A stretch of 64,000 nt of DNA from Cryptococcus deneoformans JEC21 (lineage: Eukaryota > Basidiomycota > Tremellomycetes > Tremellales > Cryptococcaceae). The stretch covers positions 901,001 to 965,000 of the forward strand of contig NC_006694.1 of assembly GCF_000091045.1 (NCBI RefSeq), read 5' to 3'. Positions 47,027 to 63,755 of this stretch are shown one piece after another. The notes below the pieces were generated by a model. The model saw only the letters and a list, made by a program, of their open reading frames with translations. It ran no database searches and had not been told where the DNA came from. Position numbers and translations under genes: made by a program. Numbering within the stretch: position 1 is the stretch's first letter; the number at the start of each line of letters is the position of its first letter.

Positions 47027-49438
47027 ATGTCTGACGAGATTAAAAAACAAAGCTTAACCCATCACCATTTGACTAATTTCCATCTGGATGACTACCCAGA
47101 TGAGAAGCAGATTGTTGCCGATAATGGAAACTTGGTGACGGTAGAGGAAGTCAAGATCGCCGAAGATGCGTGAGTGATGACTGTGGATTACTGAAGCAAA
47201 CCTATCACCTAATGTGATTTTCAAGTCTTCTGATGGCCGATGAATACACAGAAGAACAATACAAGAAGCTCAAGCGCAAGGTGGACTGGATTCTTTTGCC
47301 TTTAATGTGGTGGTGTTATGGTATTCAGCAGACGGACAAGACCGGGTACGTATTTGTTTCATTCATAAGTTGCTATTGGATGATACTGACAAAGAGTTTA
47401 TGGCAGTCTCGGTACCATGGTATGTCAGCGTACGCCCGGGCTGTAACCCTCTCTGACGACACACAGAACCTGTACGGCGTGCAAGCTGATACCGGTATGC
47501 ATGGTAACCAATACTCTCTCTTAACTGTGGTGTTCTGTAAGCAAAAACTTTGATGGCCAGCGACCAGTTCACTTATCGTCTTATTCACAGATACGGCCTA
47601 TGGTATTTGCGAGTTCCCTTCAAACATCATTCTGCAACGCTTTAGTGAGTTTATGGGCAGGGGCCAAAATCCCAAGAATCGAACTGACAAAATACCAGAC
47701 ATGGGCAAGTGCTTGACAATCTACATGTGAGTATATATCTTCTTTATCCGCTGAAGGCTCAAGCCGATACCCACCAGGTTTTGCTGGGGTATCGTTGTCC
47801 TTGCACAAGGTTTCCTCAAGTCCTTTGCACCTTTTCTCGTTCTCCGACTGCTCCAAGGTGCTTTTGAATGCACAATCAGCCCCGGTTTCAACCTTATCAT
47901 TGCCAACTGGTACACCACCCAAGAGCACAATTCTCGTTCTCTCGTCTTCCAGAGTGCCAACGCCGGCTGGGGTATCGTTGTCGATTTGACCATGTACGGT
48001 ATTGCCAAAGCTGCCAACAGAAACCCTGGTGGTTTCGAGGCATGGCGAGGGATTGCCGTCTTCCTCGGTGGTCAAACTTTGCTTGCTGCTGGTGTAGCTT
48101 TCTTCTTGCTCGGTACTCCCAATGAGGTCAGCTGGCTAAAGCCAGAGGAGAAGAGGATAGCCTGTGCCAGAGTCATGAAGAACAATGCTGGTACTGATTT
48201 GACTGGTAGAAAGACCTGGAAGTGGGACCAAGTTTGTGAAACTTTTTTGGATCCCGTGTTGTACTTTCAGTTTATCAACGCCTTCATGTCGTCTGTGGTG
48301 AGTAGAGTGGTGGGCATGTGACTGTGCGTTGGTGGATGCTCATGTCTTTTTAGTGTAATGGTGCTCTTACTACCTTTGGTACTGTCATCAACAAATCTTT
48401 TGGCTTGTAAGATTATCCGATCGCGTTTTCGTGCCAGGAGCTCCTATCAGCTGACGAAAAGTGCAATAATAACAGCACTGAAAGTGAAGTCATTCTGTAC
48501 GGTATCCCTCGAAGTGTTGCCTCTGTCCTTTGGTTCGCCTTTATCGGTATCCTGACAGGCAAGTTCAAGGGAATCAGGATGTACTTTATGATGATCAGTA
48601 CCGTCTTCCCCTTCATCGGCGTAAGCCATCCTCCCCCAAGTTGATATTTGGGATCAATAGCTGAGAATAAATTGATGGCCAGCTCCTTTTCCTCGCTCTC
48701 CTTCCCGAGGACGACACGTACCGATGGGTCAAGTGGGGGATGTACTTTATGACAGTCACGTAAGCCTGGACTTTGCTACCCCCAAGTTATCTCTCTGACC
48801 TTTTCCCCGATCCAGCTTTGTTGTCCCTCTCTTCTCTGCATGGGCTCTCATCTCTTCCAACACTGCCGGTCGTACCAAACGAAGTGTCATGAGCTCCATG
48901 ACCTTTATCGCTTACTGGTGAGTTTTTTTTTTTCTTCTTCTTTTCTTCTCTCGTCTTTTTTTTTTTTTTCTCGGGGAGAACCAGAAGTAAATAGCGACTA
49001 ATACACGTCAAATTATTCATTTATTAGCACTGGCAACATTGCTGGTTCTCAAGTGATGAAGGCCAAAGATGCCCCACACTACATTCCCGGCACCGTACGT
49101 CTCCATATCTCTTCCGCTGCCCTCACCGCATAATAACTAAACTTTGTACACAAATATAGATCGCCATCGCATGCTGTATGGGCGTCGAATTCGCCACGAT
49201 CGTCATCTGGCGCATCTGGCTCGAATATTGTAACAGGAAGAAGACCCGGGCGATAGCGGAGATGGGGTTGAGTGAGGAGGAGATTGAGAAAAGGGGACAA
49301 GAGTTGGGAGCGGAGGATACGACGGATATGAAGAACCCTTTCTTTATGTAAGTTTTAATTTTTAATTTTTTTAAAAATAGGTCAGCCCTAAATAAAAGAG
49401 AACAAAAGGCTGATGCATATGGTAGTTACTCTACTTGA
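47027..49438 (+). CDS. MFS permease, allantoate/Dal5-like (ACS family)
   Basis: Fourteen exons: 47027-47169, 47226-47345, 47407-47419, 47467-47536, 47591-47644, 47699-47726, 47778-48297, 48354-48406, 48476-48620, 48683-48759, 48816-48917, 49028-49094, 49160-49347 and 49426-49438; 530 residues. Family signs: KLKRKVDWILLPLMWWCYGI, QQTDKTGLGTM, FYTAYGICEFPSNIILQRF, GKCLTIYMFCWGIVV, LLQGAFECTISPGFNLI, YGIPRSVASVLWFAF, SSNTAGRTKRSVMSSM and C-terminal NPFFIYST. This group moves anionic organics such as allantoate, nicotinate or carboxylates with protons. Two exons are only 13 nt. The last intron was placed so that the end reads PFFIYST, as is common in the family. The exon 9 start uses the acceptor at 48475, giving GFTESEVILYG. 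Confidence 0.88.
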
Positions 49439-49941
49439 TCCTCTTCTTGGGATCTTGGATGTGCAGGGGGCGTATACGCAATTACTATAGAGTTGTAAAG
49501 GGTTTAGGTTCGTTGAGATGTCTAATTAATCATCTATTTTTGTTGTCATTTTATATATATATATATAGAAGTTTGTTAAGCAGGGAAAAGAATATAGAAG
49601 TGCAATGCTCGGAGAGGGGGGAACAAATACATATATGATGATTATCTGATCAAAATTCGAAATGAAAAGTTTGAGTATTACTACGCCAAAGACACCCGAC
49701 GCCTTTTCCTCTCCTACCAAACAAATTCCTCATTCCGTATCTCCTCCCTCTTCCTGGCTTCAATGTTCCGCGCCTTAGATAACCTGATGCGATGTGTTTA
49801 TTTGGAGGAAATTTCGATGATTTCCGTGATGATTTGTGATTTGCGTTTTGCAGTCCTGAAAATGAATGACACCTCGCCCTCTCGCCCCCCCCCCCCTCCC
49901 GCCCCGCCCCGCCCGCCCCGCCCCCCCACGCCCGAAACGTT
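49439..49941. other. Convergent intergenic region with microsatellite and C-rich tract
   Basis: Lies between the Dal5-like permease and MEX67. A TA repeat of about eight units spans 49552-49567. A strongly C-rich block at 49885-49933 is listed separately. No gene is supported. Confidence 0.5.
49885..49933 (-). repeat. C-rich block, G-quadruplex-prone on the MEX67 strand
   Basis: Plus strand: a run of 12 C, then CCC or CCCC units parted by single T or G bases, then a run of seven C. On the minus strand, which is the MEX67 sense strand, it reads as at least six G tracts of three or more with one-base loops. It starts nine bases after the MEX67 stop codon, so it would sit in the 3' UTR. Confidence 0.75.
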
Positions 49942-52352
49942 TTACTGAAACGCCTCGGCCGGAATCGACGATTTGATCTCTTCAAAATTCTTGATCGCCG
50001 CTTCTGGATCCCATCCATTCTGCACCAAACACATGCCCGCGTATTGGGCGTTCATCCCCGTCCTTGAGGAGATTTGGGAGATGAGTGATTGTTGGGTTGT
50101 GGGGTCTGGCGCGGCGGCGGCTGATGATGATGATCCGTTTGGCGAGGCGCCGGGACCGACACCGGCACCGGCACCTGGACTGATAGAGGATAATGATGGA
50201 TTGACGCCACTACCAAGACCGGAAGCAGCTTGGGCAGGGACGGCAGAAGGGGTGAATGGGATAGAAGGCGGCTGGATGGTGACGCCGTTCATACCCAGCG
50301 GCCGGGTTGTGTCGAATGCGCCGGTACCGAAAAAGGAATGCACGATCATGGTGTCTGACAGGATACTTGCTGGGTATCCAGCGTTGAATGCCCTTTTTTT
50401 TTTTTTTTCAATGGTCAGCCAAGCGAGGTATGGGACTAAATGATGGACTCACGGAGACCCCTCGGGAGCTTCCACCAAGATAAATGTCCTGGAGAAGGAC
50501 CGATACGTGCCGGACGGCAACTCTCTAAACTGTCCCTGTATCATGAGACACAGCCTGACATGCCCCCGCTCACTATCCAGCACCCAGCACTCGAAACACC
50601 ACTTGCTGGCCTCTGTCAACGGATGTTCCGTCCTCGGCACCGCCTTTTCCCACCATTCGGCCAACTGCGCCGGGTCAGCCGCTGTTTTGAGGGTCTCCAT
50701 GCGTTGGTGGATAGAGGTGGCGTTACGGAAAAAGTTGCGTGAGGGCAGGTTGATCCACGGTTCAAAGGGGACCGGGTTCGGGCGGTCGAGCCGGGATTTG
50801 AGGACGACTTGCTGTTGGGCAGAACGGGAGGTGAGGGTGTTGGCGGCGATGGAGATGAGGGCGTTGGGTGCGTACGCGGGGAGACATTCGGTGCGGTTGT
50901 TGTCAAAGCAGGGGAAGAACTTTGCACAGAAAGCCATGGCGAAATTCCTCGCCGCTTCTTCAGAGAAAAAGTCGGGTCTGACCTCGACGGGAAAGGAAAA
51001 CGGTCTCGCGATAAGAGCCGCTTTTTCTTCTTCCGTATGCTTCACCTTGGGTTTCCGCTCGATAGGGAAGATGACGCGTTCGAGGCTGACGCCGTCGAGG
51101 ATCCTTAGACCTGGGAATCGTCGGAGAATCTCACTGTTGGGTGTTAGCATAGCGTCTTTCATGTTGGGGAGAGAGAAGACGTACTGCTTGTAAACAGCTT
51201 CTCCGTCCGGTCTTGCCAGTGTCTTTTCCCTGAAAAGACAGTCATTCAATTTAAGCTCCACAAGACTCTTCAAGCTGCCCATGCCTGCATTCGCTTTCCC
51301 CTTTTTCTCGCCTGACGCCAAGATATTATCGAGCTCGGAGATATGGTTGATGGGATTACCGCTCAAGTCTAGAGCGCGGATGTCGGGCAGCCAGATGGGT
51401 AGTTTTTCGAGCTGTTTGAGGTGGGAAAAGTTGTTGTTGGCAAGGGAGAGGGTGTGTATTGTAATCTTGTCGGTCTAAGTTTGATCGAGAGCTTTAGCAT
51501 GTTGGTCAGTTTGTAAAAGCAAAGAGGCACCTTTTGGAATGTCTGGTCGATAAGTCTCCAGAACACTAGACCGGCGGTGGGGGGCGCATGGGGATGTCCC
51601 GGTGGGAAGATTCCGTTCGACTTGATCCACTCGTCGTTTGGCAGGTTCTGGGTTTGTCTATCAGCGCTTGCCAAAGATGCGATGAACACTCGCGACCGCA
51701 CTCACCGACATGTCAAGTACACCGGGGGCAATCATGCGGTTTTCCAGCCACGCTTTCATCTCTGCACTCGACAGCTTTCTTGACAGTTCCGATTTCGCGT
51801 GGTCCTTTTCGGCTTTTGAAGGTGCTTGTCGGAGGGCGGAGATGCCTGGGGGAGTGCCGGACGGTGCGCGGCCTGGGTTGGAGAGACCGCCGCGTGCGCC
51901 TCTTCTGGCTGTGCCGCGAAGAGGGGCGGACCTGCCGTATGGTCTGTCGACAGGTGGCCCGCCTTGTGGCGGTCGATGCCGGCCGGTCTGGAGGCGTGCG
52001 ATGAGGATGCGGCGGCGGGACGTGAGAGGCCGGGATGGGAGGGAAATGGTCCGAATGGTGAGCACTCTGTCTCATGCATGGCGATGAAAAGTGTACGCCC
52101 GGGATCTGTGCAAGACGAACCTACCTGGTCTAGGGGGCCGGAGGACCTCTTTCTCCTCTCGATGCCCCGCGGCCTGTCTCCGCCCCGAGCCCCGCCGCCG
52201 TCGACGTCCATGCCCTGCGACCTGGCGGAGATGCCGGCGCCGCGGAGGGCATTGGCGACCACGCGGGCGGGTGCTGCTGCGGCGCCCCGGATGGAGATGG
52301 AGGATGCGGGGGGGTTGTTGGCCATTGCTGCGAGTGCGTGGTATGCTGCCAT
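49942..52352 (-). CDS. MEX67: MEX67 (NXF1/TAP family), mRNA export receptor
   Basis: Exons 52352-52125, 51987-51706, 51647-51531, 51474-50453 and 50392-49942; 699 residues. Mex67 with Mtr2 carries mRNPs through nuclear pores. The domain order is complete: a Gly/Arg-rich N-terminus with GRHRPPQGGPPVDRPYGRSA, a pre-LRR helix (AEMKAWLENRMIAPGVLDMS), LRRs (IHTLSLANNNFSHL, IRALDLSGNPINHI, LVELKLNDCLF), the linker RRFPGLRILDGVSLERVIFP, an NTF2-like domain (about 350-560: FAMAFCAKFFPCFDNNRTEC through SFSRTFILVEAPEGSP) and a UBA-like TAP-C domain at the end (SRTGMNAQYAGMCLVQNGWD, AAIKNFEEI). The exon 2 acceptor at 51988 and exon 3 acceptor at 51648 were chosen because nearer AGs break the frame. It diverges from MIC19 with 212 bases between starts. 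Confidence 0.92.
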
Positions 52353-52564
52353 GGGGGGGGGGAGAACTGGGAGGGGGAACAGGAGACACGAGGGTGGCAA
52401 CGCTTCTTTGTATTGGATAGGCGTGGCGATAGGGGAGAGGGATAGGCGTGGCGATAGGTCATTGCGATAGGCGTGGAGATACACCCAGGCGGTAGGCGCG
52501 GGCCACCCTAGCCAGCCACCTTTATCCATCTCCCCCTCCCCCTCCCCCTCCCCCCGCATACAAA
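52353..52564. promoter_or_regulatory. Short divergent promoter of MEX67 and MIC19 with CCCCCT repeats
   Basis: 212 bases between the two starts. It holds the near-tandem CTCCCC run at about 52531-52556 and a G run right before the MEX67 ATG on the plus strand (52353-52362). No TATA box is evident. Confidence 0.5.
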
Positions 52565-53182
52565 ATGGGCGCAGCACAGTCATCCCAGCCGGCGGACCAG
52601 CTCATCCACCCTCAGGAACCAAACACCTCTGTTCAGGTGAGCCCCCCGCCGCGCCCCCCCCCCCGCTGACCCCCGCAGTTCTCCCCCGCCCTCATCTCCC
52701 GCCTATCCACCCCCCATGAACCCACGCCCACATCCACCACCGACGACGTCGTCCGCCGCCGCCTCGCCGCCGAGTCCGCCCACCTCCGCGCACAGGAAGC
52801 AGACATCCTCAGCGCCATCTCCGCCGCCCTCGAAAAGGAGAACCTCGACAGGGAAAAGCCCGGCATGAGCGCCCACGTCCTCGCCAGCGATATCGACCAC
52901 ATCAGGGAAAAGATCGAGCGCATGAAGGACAAGCGGAACAAGGAGGGCGACGGCGTCAAGCTCGCGCGGCAGGGTGTCGAGACGTGCTACCGGTGTGTGA
53001 CCCGCCCGACTCTTTGCGCACGCTGCTGATACTCACTTGCAGGGCCAACGGCGACAGGCCACTGGACTGCTGGAAACAAGTCGAGGCGTTCAAGGCAGAG
53101 GTCGCCAAGCTCGAGCAGGTCAGTCTTTCCAGTCTGCGACGCCGCTGACCCTTTGCAGGCCTTTGTCAAGTCTCTTCAATAG
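52565..53182 (+). CDS. MIC19: MIC19-like MICOS subunit (DUF1690, CHCH type)
   Basis: Exons 52565-52636, 52679-52992, 53043-53118 and 53159-53182; 161 residues. The start MGAAQSSQ has the Gly2 context for N-myristoylation seen in Mic19. The middle is helical and charged (RRRLAAESAHLRAQEADILS). The C-terminus has the cysteine pair of the reduced CHCH domain: ETCYRANGDRPLDCWKQVEAF, with spacing as in DUF1690 proteins. Mic19 joins the Mic60 and Mic10 parts of MICOS at crista junctions, on the intermembrane-space side. Introns of 42 and 40 nt are close to the minimum. Its last codons and stop are duplicated 40 bases downstream. Confidence 0.85.
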
Positions 53183-53226
53183 AGATCGTATGTTAAACAA
53201 GGTTCTCAAGTCTCTTCAGTAGAGAT
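53166..53226 (+). repeat. Direct repeat of the MIC19 end
   Basis: A 21-nt unit (TCAAGTCTCTTCAATAGAGA plus T) at 53166-53186 recurs at 53206-53226 with one change. The first copy includes the final codons and TAG stop; the second is in the 3' UTR. The period is 40 bases. Confidence 0.8.
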
Positions 53227-53505
53227 ATGCCATTCTCTGCCGTTGTCCTGCTCGCTGCTCGCTCTGCCACTGACATATGCATCATCGACATCCACCAAAA
53301 AAAGCTAAAAACCAAGTGACCTGCGGACCAGCACAGAACGTGTTGTGCGTTGTAAAATGTCTACTTTCTACCGTCTCCCCGCGCCCAAACACTGAAAAAA
53401 ACAAGCCGCACCAAGACATAAACAGGTCGTGAATCGACAAAGTCCAAAAAAAAAAAAGAATGCTAAAAAGGGAATCAACGGGAACGGGGTATACCCTCAA
53501 AACTA
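53183..53505. other. Convergent intergenic region between MIC19 and RhoGAP gene
   Basis: Holds the repeat copy just noted and A-rich runs (53448-53459). No gene. Confidence 0.5.
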
Positions 53506-56500
53506 CTAATCACGGTCGAGTGTGAACACGGACGGGGCATTATCCACCAGCCACTGAACACTCAGCGCCTTGCCCGCCATGTCTCCAAACTCCCTATTGG
53601 GATCCGACGATCTCATGAGCGTCGCTACATACCACCACCCGTCAGCCAAAGTACCCATACGTCTATTAAAAAACCACACTTACGCCCAAAGACGACACCC
53701 AGGTTCTGAGACGACATCAAGTTGACACCACTGTACGACGTCACGCGGTTCAGATGAAGCATGAGCGCTTTGAGCGTATTGTAATGCTCTTTCGGGAGTT
53801 CATGCAGTAATGCCAGCACCGCCTGACGCTTGTTGTTCGTATCGCGAATGGCTATTTAAAAATCACATATCAGTCAACTGACCACCGCTCATCCCCCAAG
53901 ACTTACTGGCAGCAGTCACAAAACTCTCATGCAACTCGTGTGTAAACAGCGGATTCGGCAGGCTTCTGAAATACGTCTTGAGCACAGACGTCACGCTCGA
54001 AATGTCATTAAACGCATCAACATCCGCCAAATCAAACGCATCGTAATCACCCCGCTCAAAGAGCTGAGTAATCTGTTTCGACTGCGACGACCCGCCCGTT
54101 TTCCGATAGATCCCTTCGTATTCCATACCCACAGCTTCGACCGCATTGATACACTTGGTCACAATGACTGGTACAGACTGTTTATCTGCAGAGACTTGCT
54201 CAACAAGCGGACGGCCAAACATGGACGGCGCTAGACAACGTCATCAGTATTTGCCATCCACACAATTGCCATTCACTTACGCAGTGGCCCCTCGGGCTCA
54301 TCTTTCACAGCACCCTTGGTCCCTGTACATCCTCTCGGCAGCTTTTCAGCGCACTTGCTATGACACACGATACCACAAGCTTGCACAGTGTCAGTATACT
54401 AACAAACAAAAAAAAGAAAAAAAAAAGATCTCACAGGAACACTTGACTTCCTGCAACCCCCACATCTTCTCCCCACAGAGCTCACACCTCGTAAACCTCA
54501 TCATCGTATGCTGCTGGAACGCATGATCCCTCATGCCAAACTCTGTGCTTGGCCGTGCGCCTCCCCCGATCCCTCCCATGGCCAGCCCAGCTACACCAAG
54601 CGTCATGCCCCCCCTCGTCTTTCCAACATCGAGTGCCAGGGGCTTCGAAATGTTTGCAGGTGTATTGGAAGCATCCGGCCCTTTTGAAGATTTATACCAC
54701 TTGAATCTCTTGACGGGCGCAGCTTCAATAGGCTCAGGCTTGGACACCTTGACCACCCGCGCGGTCACAGTCTCCTCGGGCACATCCTGTAGCCCCTGGC
54801 CAGTAAGCGAGGCGAGACTCGGTGAATTCTGCAGCTGGTGCCCTTTCCCCTTGCTGAATATCGTCGGCGGCCTCACTCTCGACAGCGTATCTTGCAAAGC
54901 CTCAGTCTGCCTCGTCAATTGGGTATTCAGCTCTGCAAGATCTTCATTCTTCGCAGCCAGCGCCGCCGATTCTTCCAAAGAGGCTTCCTTGATCTGCCGA
55001 AGTTCCGAAATCTCACGTTCAAGGTTTTCCACCTGGCCCGAAAGTGACTCGAGCTCGGTAGCATACTGGTCTCGTATGCTCTCCAGTCTCACACTGAGCG
55101 ACTGTGCCAGGGATCCAGGATCGAGCACGGCACCCGGTGTCCTCTCCGCCAGCTCGTCCACCTCAGCCAGCTTCATATCCCTCTCCGCCCTCAACCTCGA
55201 GATATCTCTCTCCAGCCCGGTCAGGTTACTCGCAAGGTCGCGGCTACGGCGCTTCATATGCTCCGCACGTTTCTCGTCGCCAGAGATGACGCTCAGGCGA
55301 GCCGTCTGAGAATGGAGTTGAGCGCGAAGGCGAGAGACTTCGGCTTCAAGTTCGGTACGTTTAGACCGTTCCTTGTCGTATTCTTCACCAGCGACTGACA
55401 GTCCTTCGCTATACTGCTGACTCGATCGCTACAGACAATCAGCAGATAGTCTTCAAAAAATGATAAATGGTAAAACACGACTTACTTTGGCTCCGGTATA
55501 TCTATTCTTCAAACCCACCATTGCCTCCCTCAAATCTTCCACCTCCTTGACAATCCCACTCAACACCGCCACGTCAACATTCACACTCTCCTCTTCTCTA
55601 AACTTGGCCCCCGCCAACAACTCCACCAACTTCTCAAAGCTTCCGTCCCCATGACGGGATTTCACAGAGAAGCAACTGTCTCCGGACGCTTGACGTCTGT
55701 TCAGCATATGAGGCGAGGGATCATTCGGTAAAAGGCGGGAACGGCCGAGAGCGACCGGCTGGGAACGAGACTGGGGATCAGACTCGATAGTCGAGAGCAT
55801 GTCAAGGGTCGGACTACGAGCCAGAGAAGGAGAGGACACGGGTGGTGAAGAAGGCGCAGATTCTCCGCTCGGGATTTCCACCTCTGGCCTCACCTTTTCT
55901 CCCGTCTTTATCTTTTGGGGGGACTGATCCATGTTGGATAAAATGACGGCAAAGTCGGGGTCGGATAGCGAGAATGACATGTGGGGAAGATCAGGCGTAT
56001 GGAGCTTCGGGGTGCGGGCCTCGCCAATGAGCTGCGCCTTGCTGGGCCCAACAGGGGCAAGTTCTGCAGAGTTTGGTTGGGAGGAATGCGGCTCCGTGCA
56101 GACATGTTCATCAGGTTTAGCGCGATTGGCAAGATGTTCAGGCAAGGAACTAGTCCTGGCTGGTGGCTGATTGGCTACACCTGTTGAGCCACTACGAGAC
56201 AACTGCTCCGTCCCCTGAGCTTGCGCTTGCTGCAGCTGAGCACCCGAACCAGAGCCATCTTTGAAGGGGAACGCATGGTTTCCCGACGGTGCAGGCGAAG
56301 GCGACGTGGGTGATCTGACCGGTCTTTGCTCGTTGGAAGCGGAACCAGACCCATCCGTAAAGGACGATCTCAAGGGTGATGGCGGATAAGCACCCAGTCT
56401 CTGTTCGGTAAATGTCGAATTTTGCGCATCTAGGTTGAACGTCATACCGGGGCTGATCGAACGTCTCTTTTCAGCTTTACTAGTTGGGACACCCAAACCA

Positions 56501-57727
56501 GACTGGCTGACAGAGTGCGGTGAAGGACGGATTTGAGGGCTTGATGCACAAGGTTTGAGTTGATGACCGTCATTACTTTCCGACGGTGATGCGGGGAGTG
56601 GCATATTTTGAGCTTCAATCAGCTGCCTGCCCGCAGGCGATGCTGACCTCGGGTTTACGTGCTTGTCAACTACTCCCAGATCTCTTCGACTTTCATTCTC
56701 ACGCTCGGCATCTTCAAAGGCATTCCCCGCATTCGCTACACCAGTATAAGGTGAATGTGGCCTCGATTGGGGTTTTTGTGCAAAATGGCTGAGAGACATG
56801 GACGATGGTGTCGAATGACCAGCGTTGAGGTAGTTTAAGGGAGGTGCCTGTCCGCTGGATGATGCAGCTTGACGTGCTTCTTCTTCCTTTTGTCTTTGCT
56901 CCTCTTCTTCCCTCTCTCGTTCTTTTGCTTCACGGCGTGCTTGCCTTTGTCGCTTCGCTTCTGCGTGTCGCCGGCTCTTAGCGACTCGTTCGTTGTGACA
57001 TGACTGAAAGATTCTCAGTACAAAACTAGGATAGAATACAAAGAACTGACCATGCAATAGATACCCTGGCTGGTCTTTGCAAAGACCAGCTCTTCAATCC
57101 TCCGTTTACATGTCCTGCAAGTGAAGCAATGGGCATGGTATGACTCATCCCCAGTCATGATGGCCTCTTCGGTGATGGCTTGTTTACATACAAAGCACTG
57201 TATTCTCGTTAGGAACTACCCATTTAAAAATGGGAATGGCACCTACTTGGTAAGAGCAGTTACCACAGACCGGACTGCCATCGGACAGCAAGAGGAGATT
57301 TGTGTCTGCCGATACTTTTTCTTTGCACTTGGCACACCTAAAGCAATCGACATGCCATAATGACGATCTAAACTTGTCGCGTGAGCTCATCATTCCAGCA
57401 TCCAAAAAGTTCCACCTACCCAAAAGCAACAACGACTCCCCCGCTCTCCTGGTCAATCATAAGTCCACAGCCTCCGCATTTAGCATCCATCCCGTTCATC
57501 GGAGGGAAACCTTCTCCCTGCGAAATACCGAGGCCGGGATACTTGGCCCCTGTAGGAGAGTGCGCGTGCATGTGATCGTGGTGATGATGCTGAGGGTTTG
57601 GGGAACCAACAGATGAGGGCACATTAGTCGGTGAAGGGACGCGTGGGGAGAGAATATTGGATGGAGGTTTGGTTGATGCTTTCTTGGTGTTGAGCGGGGC
57701 GGTGGAGTGTTGAGAGAGGGTTGACAT
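53506..57727 (-). CDS. LIM-LIM-coiled coil-C1-RhoGAP protein (Rga1-like)
   Basis: Nine exons: 57727-57420, 57367-57247, 57197-57051, 57003-55486, 55428-54435, 54379-54281, 54230-53907, 53851-53684 and 53624-53506; 1265 residues. Two LIM domains near residues 83-195: KCGGCGLMI, WHVDCFRCAKC, PVCGNCSYQ, then CFVCKQAI, YHAHCFTCRTCKRR and YCMSCHNE. A charged coiled coil follows (RQARREAKEREREEEEQRQ), then a long Ser/Pro-rich stretch, a second coiled coil (about 700-840), a C1 zinc finger (about 1005-1055: RCELCGEKMW, CGIVCHSKC) and the RhoGAP domain (about 1066-1250). The arginine finger is in EGIYRKTGG. The rest of the pocket is LGVVFGPTLMRS. Rga-type proteins switch off Cdc42/Rho at the growth site. 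The C1 domain is absent from yeast Rga1/2 but seen in other fungal Rho GAPs. The ATG at 57727 is the first in frame. Confidence 0.9.
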
Positions 57728-62887
<5,160 letters not shown>

Positions 62888-63301
62888 ATCAAAAAAGAAT
62901 TTGTAGCGTTGTAGGCGAGGATTTTTTGGGTGTTGAAGCGAGCATACATTTAGAAGTACATCTGTATTGATTTGGTCTTACATGACATATGCATATTACT
63001 GATACCATGTTGCGGCCACTGTTATTCTGCTTAAGAGCTTATCTCAGGTCAAGTGGTGGTGAACAACTCTCCACTAATGCAAACTGGTGAAGGCAAAATG
63101 TAATTCGTCCATATGTAATAACCCAAGTTAATAAATGGACGTTCCTATTCGGTCAGTCTCAAAGCGTCTCGATATACAAGATGAATCATAAGGTGTGTCT
63201 NGTTAAGCAAACCAGAACGTAGCACGACAAATAAGTGCAAGTCTGCCCGTTCTACTAAAAGACCGACGATTGGCTACGTGAAAAACAAAAAACAAAAATA
63301 C
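62888..63301. other. MET3 3' flank up to tRNA-Leu
   Basis: Nothing coding. It contains the single N of the window at 63201, so the assembly is uncertain there. Confidence 0.5.
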
Positions 63302-63404
63302 TGACGAGAGTGGGATTCGAACCCACGCCCCGGAGGACTGCCGATGCTTACGTAATACTAAGATTACCTTAAGACAGCTGTTTAGACCACTCACACATCT
63401 CGCC
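63302..63404 (-). tRNA. tRNA-Leu (AAG) with a 23-nt intron
   Basis: Read on the minus strand, the acceptor GGCGAGA (63404-63398) pairs with TCTCGTC with one G-U pair, and discriminator A is at 63302, as expected for Leu. The anticodon stem CTGTC pairs with GGCAG, the anticodon AAG is at 63370-63368, and the intron is at 63366-63344 in the usual place. The variable arm is 11 nt (TCCTCCGGGGC), which makes it a class II tRNA. The T arm is GTGGG-TTCGAAT-CCCAC. Confidence 0.88.
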
Positions 63405-63755
63405 TTCCTTGTTTTGTTCACTTGACGATGGTGATACCCAATCCAAAGTGTCTTGACCTAGTAAGCACAAATTGAAAAACGAGATGCGATAAATGCACCT
63501 CATGGACGCGACGCTGCTGCGCACAGTGTTTTTACTGTGTTACCGCACCCTATAACAAACTTGATATGCTTTTAGTGGAGAGCCGTTAATCATCGTACAA
63601 GCACTTGTTGTATTGCGCCGTACTTTGTTACAGGGACCCCTCTGTTGTCGTATTGGGTGCCCACACATGGCTTCAGGCCAATTAAAAAAAAAACATCTGA
63701 TGTGCGCGATAAACAGGATCTCCTGTGGATAAACGCCGCTACATTGCTTGCCACC
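63405..63755. other. Region between tRNA-Leu and the last gene
   Basis: No gene. An A run sits at 63685-63693. Likely promoter of the hydrolase gene and tRNA upstream flank. Confidence 0.5.

Noticed and set aside
50507..51193. 228-codon plus-strand frame opposite MEX67
   Set aside because: The opposite strand holds the NTF2-like domain of MEX67; this frame has no motif.
51756..52583. Longer MEX67 N-terminus from an upstream frame, with no intron after exon 1
   Set aside because: It reads out of the MEX67 frame downstream and ends at a stop; the ATG at 52352 with the GTAGGT donor fits the family.
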